A stretch of DNA of 64,000 nucleotides from Pontimicrobium sp. SW4 (GTDB lineage: Bacteria; Bacteroidota; Bacteroidia; Flavobacteriales; Flavobacteriaceae): NCBI RefSeq assembly GCF_039954625.1, contig NZ_CP157199.1:1054001-1118000 (forward strand), given 5' to 3'. This document shows positions 15,044 through 22,978 of this stretch, piece after piece. The notes beneath the pieces are model-generated. The model ran no database searches. It was not told the origin of the DNA and saw only the letters and a list, made by a program, of their open reading frames with translations. The position numbers were made by a program, and so were the translations under genes. Each line of letters begins with the position of its first letter. Position 1 is the first letter of the stretch.

Positions 15044-15931
15044 ATGAGTTCTATAAAAAAAGAAGATATCAAACAAGAAGTGTTTGATCTTTATGATGAC
15101 TATACCCACAACAAAATTGATAGACGTCAATTTGCAGAAAAACTCTCCTTATATGCTATTGGAGGGTTAACAGTATCATCCCTACTAAGTTTTGTGTCTC
15201 CTAATTATGTAGACACTATTACAGTGAAGCAAGATGATCCTAGGTTAGAATCTAAATATGTGAATTATGACTCTCCAAAAGGCGGAGGTTCTATTAAAGG
15301 ATTGTTATGTAAACCATCTAATACTAAAAAAAAGTTGCCAGGAATTGTCGTTGTTCATGAAAATAGGGGATTAAACCCTTATATTGAAGATACTGGTAGA
15401 AGAGCGGCTTTAGAAGGTTTTATCTCTATAGCTCCAGATGCTTTAACACCTCTAGGTGGTTATCCTGGAAATGATGACGAAGGAAGAACAATGCAGCGTA
15501 AGCGTGATAGAAATGAAATGCTAGAAGATTTTATTGCAGCTTTTGAGTATTTAAAAACACACAAGGATTGTGATGGCAATATAGGCGTTGTAGGTTTTTG
15601 TTTTGGAGGTTGGATATCCAATATGATGGCTGTTCGTTTACCTAATTTAAAAGGAGCTGTGCCATTTTATGGAGGGCAGCCTTCTGATGAAGATGCTGCA
15701 AAAATTAAAGCACCACTCATGTTGCAATATGCAGGATTAGATAAGCGTGTAAATGAAGGATGGGAAGATTATGAGAAAGTATTAAAAGCCAATAATATTG
15801 AGTACACTGCTCATTTTTATCCAGATGTAAATCATGGATTCCATAACAACACAACCCCAAGATATGATGAAGCTGCTGCAACTTTAGCTTGGACTAGAAC
15901 AATTGATTTTTTTAAAGAAAAACTGAAATAG
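15044..15931 (+). CDS. Dienelactone hydrolase family protein, Tat-type N terminus
   Basis: A 295-residue alpha/beta hydrolase. The nucleophile elbow is GFCFGG, with Cys as in dienelactone hydrolases; Asp (GLDKRVNEG) and His (DVNHGFHN) complete the triad. Residues 25-52 (DRRQFAEKLSLYAIGGLTVSSLL) resemble a twin-arginine export signal preceded by an unusually long 26-residue n-region. It would hydrolyse a lactone or ester, substrate unknown. It is followed after 9 bases by another Tat-type gene, suggesting an operon of exported enzymes. Confidence 0.85.
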   Translation: MSSIKKEDIKQEVFDLYDDYTHNKIDRRQFAEKLSLYAIGGLTVSSLLSFVSPNYVDTITVKQDDPRLESKYVNYDSPKGGGSIKGLLCKPSNTKKKLPGIVVVHENRGLNPYIEDTGRRAALEGFISIAPDALTPLGGYPGNDDEGRTMQRKRDRNEMLEDFIAAFEYLKTHKDCDGNIGVVGFCFGGWISNMMAVRLPNLKGAVPFYGGQPSDEDAAKIKAPLMLQYAGLDKRVNEGWEDYEKVLKANNIEYTAHFYPDVNHGFHNNTTPRYDEAAATLAWTRTIDFFKEKLK

Positions 15932-15940
15932 CCTAATAAA

Positions 15941-17131
15941 ATGACGAAAAAATTAGCCACTAGAAGACAATTCATTGAAAAAGGTGTAAAATTTGGAATA
16001 GCATTACCATTAGTAGGTTCAAGTTTATTAGCATGTAATTTTAATGAAGAAAAAAAGAAAGAAATTGATATTTCTTCAAAAAAATTAAACATATTAATAT
16101 TAGGAGGTACTAGTTTTTTAGGACCACATCAAATTGCTTATGCTTTAGGACGCGGACATTCTGTGACTACTTTTACAAGAGGAAAAACGGTACCAACAGT
16201 TCATCAAGAGTTATTTAAAAATGTCACCTCTTTAGTTGGAGATAGAAACAATGATTTATCCGCTTTAGAAACTGGTATTTGGGATGTGGTAATTGATAAC
16301 TCTGGGAGGGATGTTGAGTGGACTAAAAATTCTGCAGAATTATTAAAAGACAGAACAGACTTGTATTTATATACATCATCTACAGGAGTATATTATCCTT
16401 ATTTAGCAGATAATATTAAGGAGGATACAAAAGTACTTTTGGAAGAACCAGAAACACTTGAAGATGAGGAAATGCGTCTTGAATATTGGTATGGTGTTAT
16501 GAAATCTAACTCTGAGTTGGCAGCTAGAAAAATCTATGGTGACGATAGAACTATAGTGGTTAGACCAACATATATGTTTGGACCAGCTGATAAAACGAAT
16601 AGGTTTATACATTGGCCTTTAAGATTATCAAAAGGTGGAGAAGTTTTTGTTCCTGGAAAGCAAGAAGATCCAGTACAATATATAGATGTACGTGATGTAG
16701 CTGAGTTTATGATTCGATTAATTGAAGAAAAGCACTCAGGAACTTTTAATGCAGTTGGTCCAAAAACTGCTCAAAACATGTATGATTTTGTTGAAGAAGC
16801 GAGTAAAGCATTTGATGTAGAGCATACCTTTGTAAGAATAGATGATTATGAGTTTTTAAAGGCAAATAAAGCGCCATATTTAGTGCCATGGATAATGCCA
16901 GAAGGCAATAATTATGGATCAGCAAGAGCTAATGGAGATAAAGCTTTGGCAGCTGGTTTGACTTATAGAAATTTAAAAGATTCTATCAAGGAAACTTACA
17001 ATTGGTGGCACTCAGACGGAGTTACTGACGACATGCGACAAAAGTTTGAGGATAACGAAAAAAATGTTTTTAATCGAGAAACAGAAATTATTTCAGCTTG
17101 GAAAAAGCACAAAAAAAAAGTTAGTTCTTAA
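15941..17131 (+). CDS. Exported NAD-dependent epimerase/dehydratase-like lipoprotein
   Basis: A 396-residue protein with a twin-arginine motif (TRRQFIEKG, residues 7-15) and a lipobox SLLAC (Cys 32), so it is a predicted Tat-exported lipoprotein. From residue 48 it has a Rossmann fold of the extended SDR class: LNILILGGTSFLGPHQIAYAL, later YTSSTGVYYP and a Tyr-containing YWYGVMKSN that would be the YxxxK motif. Cofactor loading before export fits the Tat route. It starts 9 bases after the dienelactone hydrolase gene and is followed 14 bases later by an acyl-CoA synthetase gene. Confidence 0.85.
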   Translation: MTKKLATRRQFIEKGVKFGIALPLVGSSLLACNFNEEKKKEIDISSKKLNILILGGTSFLGPHQIAYALGRGHSVTTFTRGKTVPTVHQELFKNVTSLVGDRNNDLSALETGIWDVVIDNSGRDVEWTKNSAELLKDRTDLYLYTSSTGVYYPYLADNIKEDTKVLLEEPETLEDEEMRLEYWYGVMKSNSELAARKIYGDDRTIVVRPTYMFGPADKTNRFIHWPLRLSKGGEVFVPGKQEDPVQYIDVRDVAEFMIRLIEEKHSGTFNAVGPKTAQNMYDFVEEASKAFDVEHTFVRIDDYEFLKANKAPYLVPWIMPEGNNYGSARANGDKALAAGLTYRNLKDSIKETYNWWHSDGVTDDMRQKFEDNEKNVFNRETEIISAWKKHKKKVSS

Positions 17132-17145
17132 CTAACTCATTATAT

Positions 17146-18786
17146 ATGTCAAAATTTAAAACACCATTAGAAGCTTTTTTGTACTGGGAACAGCATGCTC
17201 CTAAGGTTCTTTTTTTAAAGCAGCCAATAAATGGAGAATATAGAACTTACAATTATGCTGATGCTGGTATTGAAATACGGAAAATTGCCTCAGCCTTAAA
17301 ATCGTATAATTTGCCAGAAAGAAGTCATGTAGCTCTATTATCTAAAAATTGTGCGCATTGGGTCATGGCAGATATTGCTATTATGATGGCAGGTTTTGTT
17401 TCAATCCCTATTTATCCAACATTAAATGCATCATCTATTAATGAAATATTGGAGCATAGTGAATCTAAAGCCATCATTATTGGAAAACTTGATGATTATG
17501 AATCACAAAAAGTTGGCATTCCAGATATTCCAAAAATAAGTATTGAATTATATGGTCAATCTAATGGAGACCTTTGGGAAGATTTAATTAAAACACATAA
17601 GCCATTAGAATCTATCCATAAACAAGAGCCCTATGATTTGCATACTATTATTTATACTTCGGGAACTACTGGCATTCCAAAAGGGGTTATGCATACTTCT
17701 AGTAATTTAATGGTAAGCGCGCATACACTTACCGAGATATTTAAGCTGCCTAATAATATTAGATTATTCTCGTATTTGCCTTTAGCGCATGTTGCAGAAC
17801 GCGTATTGATTAATGCAGGTGTAAATCTTGGAGGCACTATAGCTTTTGCAGAATCATTAGAAACATTTGCTTCTGATTTAGAAAAGACACAACCGCAAAT
17901 TTTCTTCGCAGTTCCAAGAATTTGGACAAAATTTAGGGAAAAGATATTGGAATCTATCCCACAGAAAAAACTCAGTTTGTTATTAAAAATTCCAATACTT
18001 AATGGTATTATTAAAAATAAGCTAAAACAAAAGCTAGGCCTTAAGGAGGCGGTATTTATTTGTTCAGCTGCTGCGCCTATAGCTCCGAGTTTAGTGAAAT
18101 GGTATAGAAAATTGGATATCACAATTTTCCAAGGTTATGGTATGACTGAGGATTGTTGCGTATCGCATTTTAATACGATTCATGATGATAAAATTGGAAC
18201 GGTTGGTAAAACGCTTTATAATGTAAAGGCAAAATTATCTGCTGAAGGTGAGATTTGTGTTAAGAACGATTGTTTAATGAAAGGCTATTATAAAGAACCT
18301 GAAATAACCACATTTGTTTTCGATGATGAAAGGTATTTAAAAACTGGTGACATTGGTGAGTTTGATCACGATGGTTTTTTAACCATCACAGGACGTGTTA
18401 AAGATCAATTTAAGACAGATAAAGGAAAATATATTTCGCCTTCACATATTGAGCTAACATTATCTAAAAATACTGATATTGAACAAATTTGTTTGGTAGG
18501 TACAGGAATTCCACAGCCAATAGCTTTAGTAACATTGAGTGATTTAGGAAAAGTAAAGGATAGAGAAACATTATCAGTTAGTTTAATAGATAGTATAAAT
18601 GCAATGAATCCAACACTAGAAAAGCATGAAAGGGTTGAAAAAATAGTTATTATGAAAGAAGATTGGAATGTTGATAATGGTTTAACTACACCTACTATGA
18701 AGGTAAAGCGAAATAGCATTGAGAAAATACATCAAGAGTTCTATACAAGTTGGTTTAAGGAGAGTGATACTGTAATTTTTGAATAA
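17146..18786 (+). CDS. Long-chain acyl-CoA synthetase (AMP-forming)
   Basis: A 546-residue ANL-superfamily enzyme. It shows the P-loop IIYTSGTTGIPKGVMHTSSN, the adenylate motif FQGYGMTEDC, and LKTGDIGEFDHDGFLTITGRVKDQFKTDKG containing the hinge region. It activates fatty acids as acyl-CoA and resembles FadD/FAA-type enzymes of Bacteroidota. No membrane helix or signal peptide is visible. It begins 14 bases after the exported epimerase-like gene, so it may belong to the same transcript. Confidence 0.9.
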   Translation: MSKFKTPLEAFLYWEQHAPKVLFLKQPINGEYRTYNYADAGIEIRKIASALKSYNLPERSHVALLSKNCAHWVMADIAIMMAGFVSIPIYPTLNASSINEILEHSESKAIIIGKLDDYESQKVGIPDIPKISIELYGQSNGDLWEDLIKTHKPLESIHKQEPYDLHTIIYTSGTTGIPKGVMHTSSNLMVSAHTLTEIFKLPNNIRLFSYLPLAHVAERVLINAGVNLGGTIAFAESLETFASDLEKTQPQIFFAVPRIWTKFREKILESIPQKKLSLLLKIPILNGIIKNKLKQKLGLKEAVFICSAAAPIAPSLVKWYRKLDITIFQGYGMTEDCCVSHFNTIHDDKIGTVGKTLYNVKAKLSAEGEICVKNDCLMKGYYKEPEITTFVFDDERYLKTGDIGEFDHDGFLTITGRVKDQFKTDKGKYISPSHIELTLSKNTDIEQICLVGTGIPQPIALVTLSDLGKVKDRETLSVSLIDSINAMNPTLEKHERVEKIVIMKEDWNVDNGLTTPTMKVKRNSIEKIHQEFYTSWFKESDTVIFE

Positions 18787-18851
18787 AAATGAATTTGACA
18801 TTTAGAAAACTCTATTTTTCGGTTATATTAAAGGTAAAAAGCTAAATTTTC

Positions 18852-19967
18852 ATGCTACTCAAGTTTTTAAATTTTCAAGATATTAATAACGAGATATTAT
18901 CTTTTTACGGATGGTGGCAATTTTCTGTATGCCTCTTTGCATTTATAGCTTTAATTGCAATTTGGTGGCATATTGGTAAAAAGCAAAACGATTTTGGACA
19001 AGTTTGGTTGGCTCTTTCTGTATTGTGTTGGAGTTTCTCAGGAGCATTTGAAATTTATTTTATTAAAACAAATACAACATCAGAAATAGTTGTAGATGGT
19101 TGGCGTAGTGTATGGTCTTTACTAAATAGTTTATTTATTCTTTTAGCGTTGCCTTGGTTTAGGTATTTGCCTGAATCTATTGGGCATATTATAAAATCTA
19201 AGTATTGGATTTACATTGTAGGAGTTCCATTTTTGTTTTCAATTTTACCAACACTAAGTCGTATGTTATCTGGTAAGATTATTACTATGATTAATGAACT
19301 AGATGTTTATTACTCAATTTTTACGCTTGGTTTTTTAGGATATGTATTATGGGAATCCTTTTTGAAACGACGATTAAAAGCACTTGCTTTTTTATCTATG
19401 GTATGTATTCTAATAGTTTTAGTTGCACAGGCATATAAGCTATCTGGAAACGACATTAACTTGACATTATTCTCAGCTATTTTTAAGACTTCATTAATCA
19501 TGATTTTCTTTGCTTTAGCATTGAGTTGGGTAAAAGAGTTAGCAGAAAATGTAATTCCAGATTCAAATAATTTTCACATAAAATTTCTGAGCAATAAATT
19601 ATCATCAGGAAAAATTGAACATGTCGTTTTTTTGAAAGGATTTCCTGGTACTGAAAAACGTAAGGTTAAATTAACTCCAGCATTGTTTGAGCTTTTATCA
19701 AAATTTGCGAAACGGAAAATATCGAATAATGACGACTGGCTAGAAATTAAACCTAAAAACTTTAGTCATAGTAATAGAGTTTTCGATATTAACGATTATA
19801 ATGAAGTAAAGCGATTGCTTATAGCATTGCTTGATGGTGTTTTTGGAAAGGATAGTTGGACGATTGATCATCACCTTAATCCTTTAAAAATGACACTTTT
19901 TGAAATGTCTGAAAAAAGAGATCGAAAAATTCGTTTAAAAATTCCAAAGGAGAATATTTCTATATAG
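18852..19967 (+). CDS. Polytopic membrane protein with C-terminal cytosolic domain
   Basis: A 371-residue protein. The first 225 residues contain about seven hydrophobic helices (first one FSVCLFAFIALIAIWWHIG); the remaining 145 residues are soluble, basic and possibly winged-helix-like (GKIEHVVFLKGFPGTEKRKVKLTPALFELLSKF). The pattern of a 7TM sensor with a soluble output domain is suggestive, but no family is recognised. It stands alone between the acyl-CoA synthetase gene and its own terminator at 19988. Confidence 0.7.
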   Translation: MLLKFLNFQDINNEILSFYGWWQFSVCLFAFIALIAIWWHIGKKQNDFGQVWLALSVLCWSFSGAFEIYFIKTNTTSEIVVDGWRSVWSLLNSLFILLALPWFRYLPESIGHIIKSKYWIYIVGVPFLFSILPTLSRMLSGKIITMINELDVYYSIFTLGFLGYVLWESFLKRRLKALAFLSMVCILIVLVAQAYKLSGNDINLTLFSAIFKTSLIMIFFALALSWVKELAENVIPDSNNFHIKFLSNKLSSGKIEHVVFLKGFPGTEKRKVKLTPALFELLSKFAKRKISNNDDWLEIKPKNFSHSNRVFDINDYNEVKRLLIALLDGVFGKDSWTIDHHLNPLKMTLFEMSEKRDRKIRLKIPKENISI

Positions 19968-19987
19968 CTTAGTATCTAACCTAATTT

Positions 19988-20010
19988 TGTCAGTAACTTA
20001 TTTACTGACA
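19988..20010 (+). terminator. Intrinsic terminator after the 7TM protein gene
   Basis: A perfect 9-bp stem TGTCAGTAA / TTACTGACA with a 5-base loop, followed by TTTATC and an eight-T run. Confidence 0.7.
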
Positions 20011-20086
20011 TTTATCTTTTTTTTCTGATAATTTGATTCTCTAAAAAATCATTTTTACACTTTGCGCTCTAATTCATAAAAAAATT

Positions 20087-21715
20087 ATGGCTTCGAGACA
20101 TCAACTACTTGTTCTAACATTTTTATTATTTCCATTCATCAATCAAGCGCAATCAATAGGATTCGACGAACAGATTAATAACGCTTTTATGCCATTTGCA
20201 ACATGGTGGGAAGGCTTTATACTCTCTACGGTTAATATATTTGGGTTTGGCATCCCCATTGTTTTAATCTTACTACTCATAGGAGCTTTATTTTTCACCA
20301 TTTATTTTGGATTTGTTAATATCAAACATTTTCCAACAGCTATTCAGGTTGTTCGTGGTAAGTATGATGACTTAGAATCTTTAAATACTGAAACAAAAGC
20401 AAACGTTTATGAGGTTGAAGGAGATATTATTGATACTATAAAAGACGAAAGCCACCATGGGGAAGTTAATCACTTTCAAGCGTTAGCAACTGCAGTTTCT
20501 GGAACGGTAGGGTTAGGTAATATTGCTATGGTAGCAGTTGCTATTTCTATAGGTGGTCCAGGAGCTACATTTTGGATGATTATTGCTGGTTTACTTGGGA
20601 TGTCATCAAAATTTGTTGAATGTACTTTAGGTGTTAAATATAGAGATATTGATGAAGAAGGAAATGTCTATGGTGGACCGATGTATTATTTGTCTAGAGG
20701 ATTAAAAGAAAAAGGATTTGCAAAACTGGGTAAGCTACTTGCTATAACTTTTGCAGTTTTATGTGTAGGAGCATCGTTTGGTGGAGGTAATGCATTTCAA
20801 ACCAATCAAGCTGCAGCTCAAATTATTGCTAGATTTGGAATTGAGGGTTCAGCTTCTGGAAGTATTATAGGTTTTATTTTTGCCATTATAGTTGGTGTGG
20901 TTATTATTGGAGGTATTAAGCGAATTGCAAAAGTTACTGAGAAAGTAGTTCCATTAATGGCTGTGCTATATGTTGCTTCTGCATTATTTATCATTTTTTC
21001 AAACTTTAGTTTTGTAGATGATGCTATTAGTTTAATAATAACCGAGGCCTTTACACCAAAAGCGACAATAACTGGAGGTTTTATTGGAGTAATGATTCAA
21101 GGATTTCGTCGTGCTGCATTTTCAAATGAAGCAGGAGCAGGTTCGGCTGCAATTGCACACTCTGCAGTAAATACTAAGTATGCTGCTTCAGAGGGTCTTG
21201 TTGGCTTGTTAGAACCCTTTATTGATACTGTTGTTATTTGTACAATGACTGCAATTATTATCGTCATGTTTAATATGGATGGAGCTTTTGTTTATGGAGA
21301 TGTTATAAACGGACAAGCTTTAATGGCTGATGGCTCTAGACTTGGAGGTGTTAATTTAACGTCGTTGGCATTTGATAATGCTATACCTGGATCATCTTAT
21401 GTACTTGTGGTTGCTGTTACTTTGTTTGCTTTTTCAACTATTTTGTCATGGTCGTATTATGGTTTGCAGTCATGGAAGTACTTATTTGGTAGAGGAAAGC
21501 TTATTGATTTATCTTATAAAATTATTTTTCTAATGTTCACAATTTTAGGTGCTGCAATAACCTTAGACGCTGTTATTAAATTCTCGGATGCTATGATTCT
21601 TGCTCTTGTGTTTCCAAATATGATTGGGCTATTATTTTTATTTCCAAAAGTTAGAGAAGAAATGCATCGTTATTTAAAAGCTATTAAGGGGCTTAAATTA
21701 AAAAATGCTAAATAA
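20087..21715 (+). CDS. Alanine/glycine:cation symporter (AGCS) family protein
   Basis: A 542-residue transporter with about eleven membrane helices. AGCS signatures include ALATAVSGTVGLGNIAMVAVA, GGPMYYLSRGL and RRAAFSNEAGAGSAAIAHSA. It imports alanine or glycine with sodium (or proton). An N-terminal hydrophobic segment ending in NQAQS looks like a cleavable signal peptide, a feature often seen in Bacteroidota AGCS proteins. It stands alone, with the ribosome hibernation gene following 85 bp downstream. Confidence 0.92.
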   Translation: MASRHQLLVLTFLLFPFINQAQSIGFDEQINNAFMPFATWWEGFILSTVNIFGFGIPIVLILLLIGALFFTIYFGFVNIKHFPTAIQVVRGKYDDLESLNTETKANVYEVEGDIIDTIKDESHHGEVNHFQALATAVSGTVGLGNIAMVAVAISIGGPGATFWMIIAGLLGMSSKFVECTLGVKYRDIDEEGNVYGGPMYYLSRGLKEKGFAKLGKLLAITFAVLCVGASFGGGNAFQTNQAAAQIIARFGIEGSASGSIIGFIFAIIVGVVIIGGIKRIAKVTEKVVPLMAVLYVASALFIIFSNFSFVDDAISLIITEAFTPKATITGGFIGVMIQGFRRAAFSNEAGAGSAAIAHSAVNTKYAASEGLVGLLEPFIDTVVICTMTAIIIVMFNMDGAFVYGDVINGQALMADGSRLGGVNLTSLAFDNAIPGSSYVLVVAVTLFAFSTILSWSYYGLQSWKYLFGRGKLIDLSYKIIFLMFTILGAAITLDAVIKFSDAMILALVFPNMIGLLFLFPKVREEMHRYLKAIKGLKLKNAK

Positions 21716-21800
21716 ATTGTTAATCATATGATAAAAATCATCTAAGTATTAAAATATGTCTAGTACTTTTATATCATTGTTAAACTTAATACAAAACACT

Positions 21801-22100
21801 ATGACAATTAATATTCAATATGTACATATGGCAACAAGTGAAGCTATGAACGAATATGTGACAGAAAAATTAAATAAACTAGGAAAAAAATATGATTGGA
21901 TTATAGGTGCTGAAGTGCATTTTGCAGTGGAGCATAATGATAAAACCAAAGGAAAAATTTGTAAGATAGAACTAAGTTTACCTGGACCAAGAATTTTCGC
22001 AGCTTCTAATGAGGATAATTATGAAGATGCTGTAAAACACACTATAAAAGATTTAGAAAAGCAGCTTAAAAAACGTAAAGAAGTTTTTAAAACACATTAA
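21801..22100 (+). CDS. hpf: Ribosome hibernation promoting factor (HPF/YfiA family)
   Basis: A 99-residue protein of the short HPF/RaiA class: MTINIQYVHMATSEAMNEYV at the start, KIELSLPGPRIFAASNEDNYEDAV in the middle, and the basic end KDLEKQLKKRKEVFK. It binds the 30S decoding region and stops translation in stationary phase. The ATG at 21801 is preferred over an in-frame ATG at 21756, because homologues begin at MTINIQ. No long-HPF C-terminal dimerisation domain is present. A strong terminator follows directly. Confidence 0.9.
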   Translation: MTINIQYVHMATSEAMNEYVTEKLNKLGKKYDWIIGAEVHFAVEHNDKTKGKICKIELSLPGPRIFAASNEDNYEDAVKHTIKDLEKQLKKRKEVFKTH

Positions 22101-22101
22101 T

Positions 22102-22127
22102 AAAAGGGAGCCAATTGGCTCCCTTTT
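22102..22127 (+). terminator. Intrinsic terminator after hpf
   Basis: A perfect 11-bp stem AAAAGGGAGCC / GGCTCCCTTTT with an AATT loop. The A and T arms make it potentially bidirectional. Confidence 0.85.
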
Positions 22128-22180
22128 ATAGTTTTTATAGACTGCGGATATATGTTGACTATAAATTTTTCTTAAAAAAT

Positions 22181-22211
22181 TTGCATTACTAGACGAGTGG
22201 TCATATCTTTG
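22181..22211 (+). promoter_or_regulatory. TetR-gene promoter with internal operator
   Basis: TTG (22181-22183) and TATCTTTG (22204-22211) are spaced by 20 bases, a complete Bacteroidota promoter. TAGACGAGTGGTC (22190-22202) fills the spacer. Related sequences flank the RND gene start (22843-22855 and 22944-22956), so this is a likely autoregulatory operator for the TetR protein encoded 18 bases downstream. Confidence 0.7.
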
Positions 22212-22228
22212 CTTCTTTAATATAATTT

Positions 22229-22825
22229 ATGCTGAAAACCGTAAAACATGATGCCAAAGCAGATTTCCTTTTAGAAAAAGGAATGGAAATACTATGGAGT
22301 AAAGGTTACAATGGTACAAGTGTAAACGATATTGTAAAAGCTGCTGATGTTCCGAAAGGATCTTTTTATTTTTATTTTGATTCAAAGGAAGACTTTGCAG
22401 TCAAAGCAATAGATAAATATTTTAATGGTCATTTTGCTTTAGCTAAAGAGATACTGGAAGATAAATCGATTTCCCCTAAACAACGACTTCATGATTTTCA
22501 TGAGTTTAGATACAATATATTAAAAAATGAAATGTGTTGTAAAATGGGTTGCTTAGCAAGTAATTTGGGTAACGAAATGTCAGAACACAGTGAAAGGATA
22601 AGAATAGCAATCTTTGTAAAAGAAGAAATATTACTGTCCTTAATTACAAATGTTATACAAGAGGCAAAAGATTTGGGTGAGATAAATAATCCTATGAAGG
22701 CTGAGGTTATTGCAGCTTTTATAGAAGATGCAGGTAAGGGCTCTATGATTAGTATGAAAGAAATGAAAAGTTCGGAACCAATCGATAATTTCATGATTAT
22801 TGTTAAAGAGGTTCTATTACAATAA
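22229..22825 (+). CDS. TetR/AcrR-family regulator of the downstream RND transporter
   Basis: A 198-residue repressor. The N-terminal HTH reads LLEKGMEILWSKGYNGTSVNDIVKAADVPKGSFYFYFDSKEDF. The C-terminal domain (residues 80-198) is the ligand-binding part, with CCKMGCLASNLGNEMS similar to NemR/AcrR-type sensors with cysteines (Cys near 99, 100 and 104). The protein lies upstream of, and on the same strand as, an RND transporter, a LolA-like protein and a barrel protein. Three matching operator-like sites surround it, supporting autorepression and control of the operon. Confidence 0.9.
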   Translation: MLKTVKHDAKADFLLEKGMEILWSKGYNGTSVNDIVKAADVPKGSFYFYFDSKEDFAVKAIDKYFNGHFALAKEILEDKSISPKQRLHDFHEFRYNILKNEMCCKMGCLASNLGNEMSEHSERIRIAIFVKEEILLSLITNVIQEAKDLGEINNPMKAEVIAAFIEDAGKGSMISMKEMKSSEPIDNFMIIVKEVLLQ

Positions 22826-22842
22826 TTTTTTTGATTAAACAA

Positions 22843-22957
22843 TAGACGACTGGTCGATTATTAAATTAGTTTGATTTTTTGTCATCTTTTATGTTAAGTA
22901 TACGTCAATATAATATAAACCACTAAAACAAATTAGTCATATATAAGTGACTGGTCA
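22843..22957 (+). promoter_or_regulatory. Two operator-like palindromes upstream of the RND gene
   Basis: CGACTGGTCG (within 22843-22857) and TGACTGGTCA (22948-22957) are near-perfect palindromes of the form NGACTGGTCN. The same core, CGAGTGGTCA, lies in the TetR-gene promoter (22195-22203). The shared core and location argue for one TetR operator used at three places. The binding itself is inferred. Confidence 0.6.
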
Positions 22958-22978
22958 ACTAATCAAATTTAATAAACT

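Noticed and set aside
17652..18719. Minus-strand open frames inside the acyl-CoA synthetase gene
   Set aside because: All adenylation motifs are in the plus-strand frame; the antisense peptides show no recognisable pattern.
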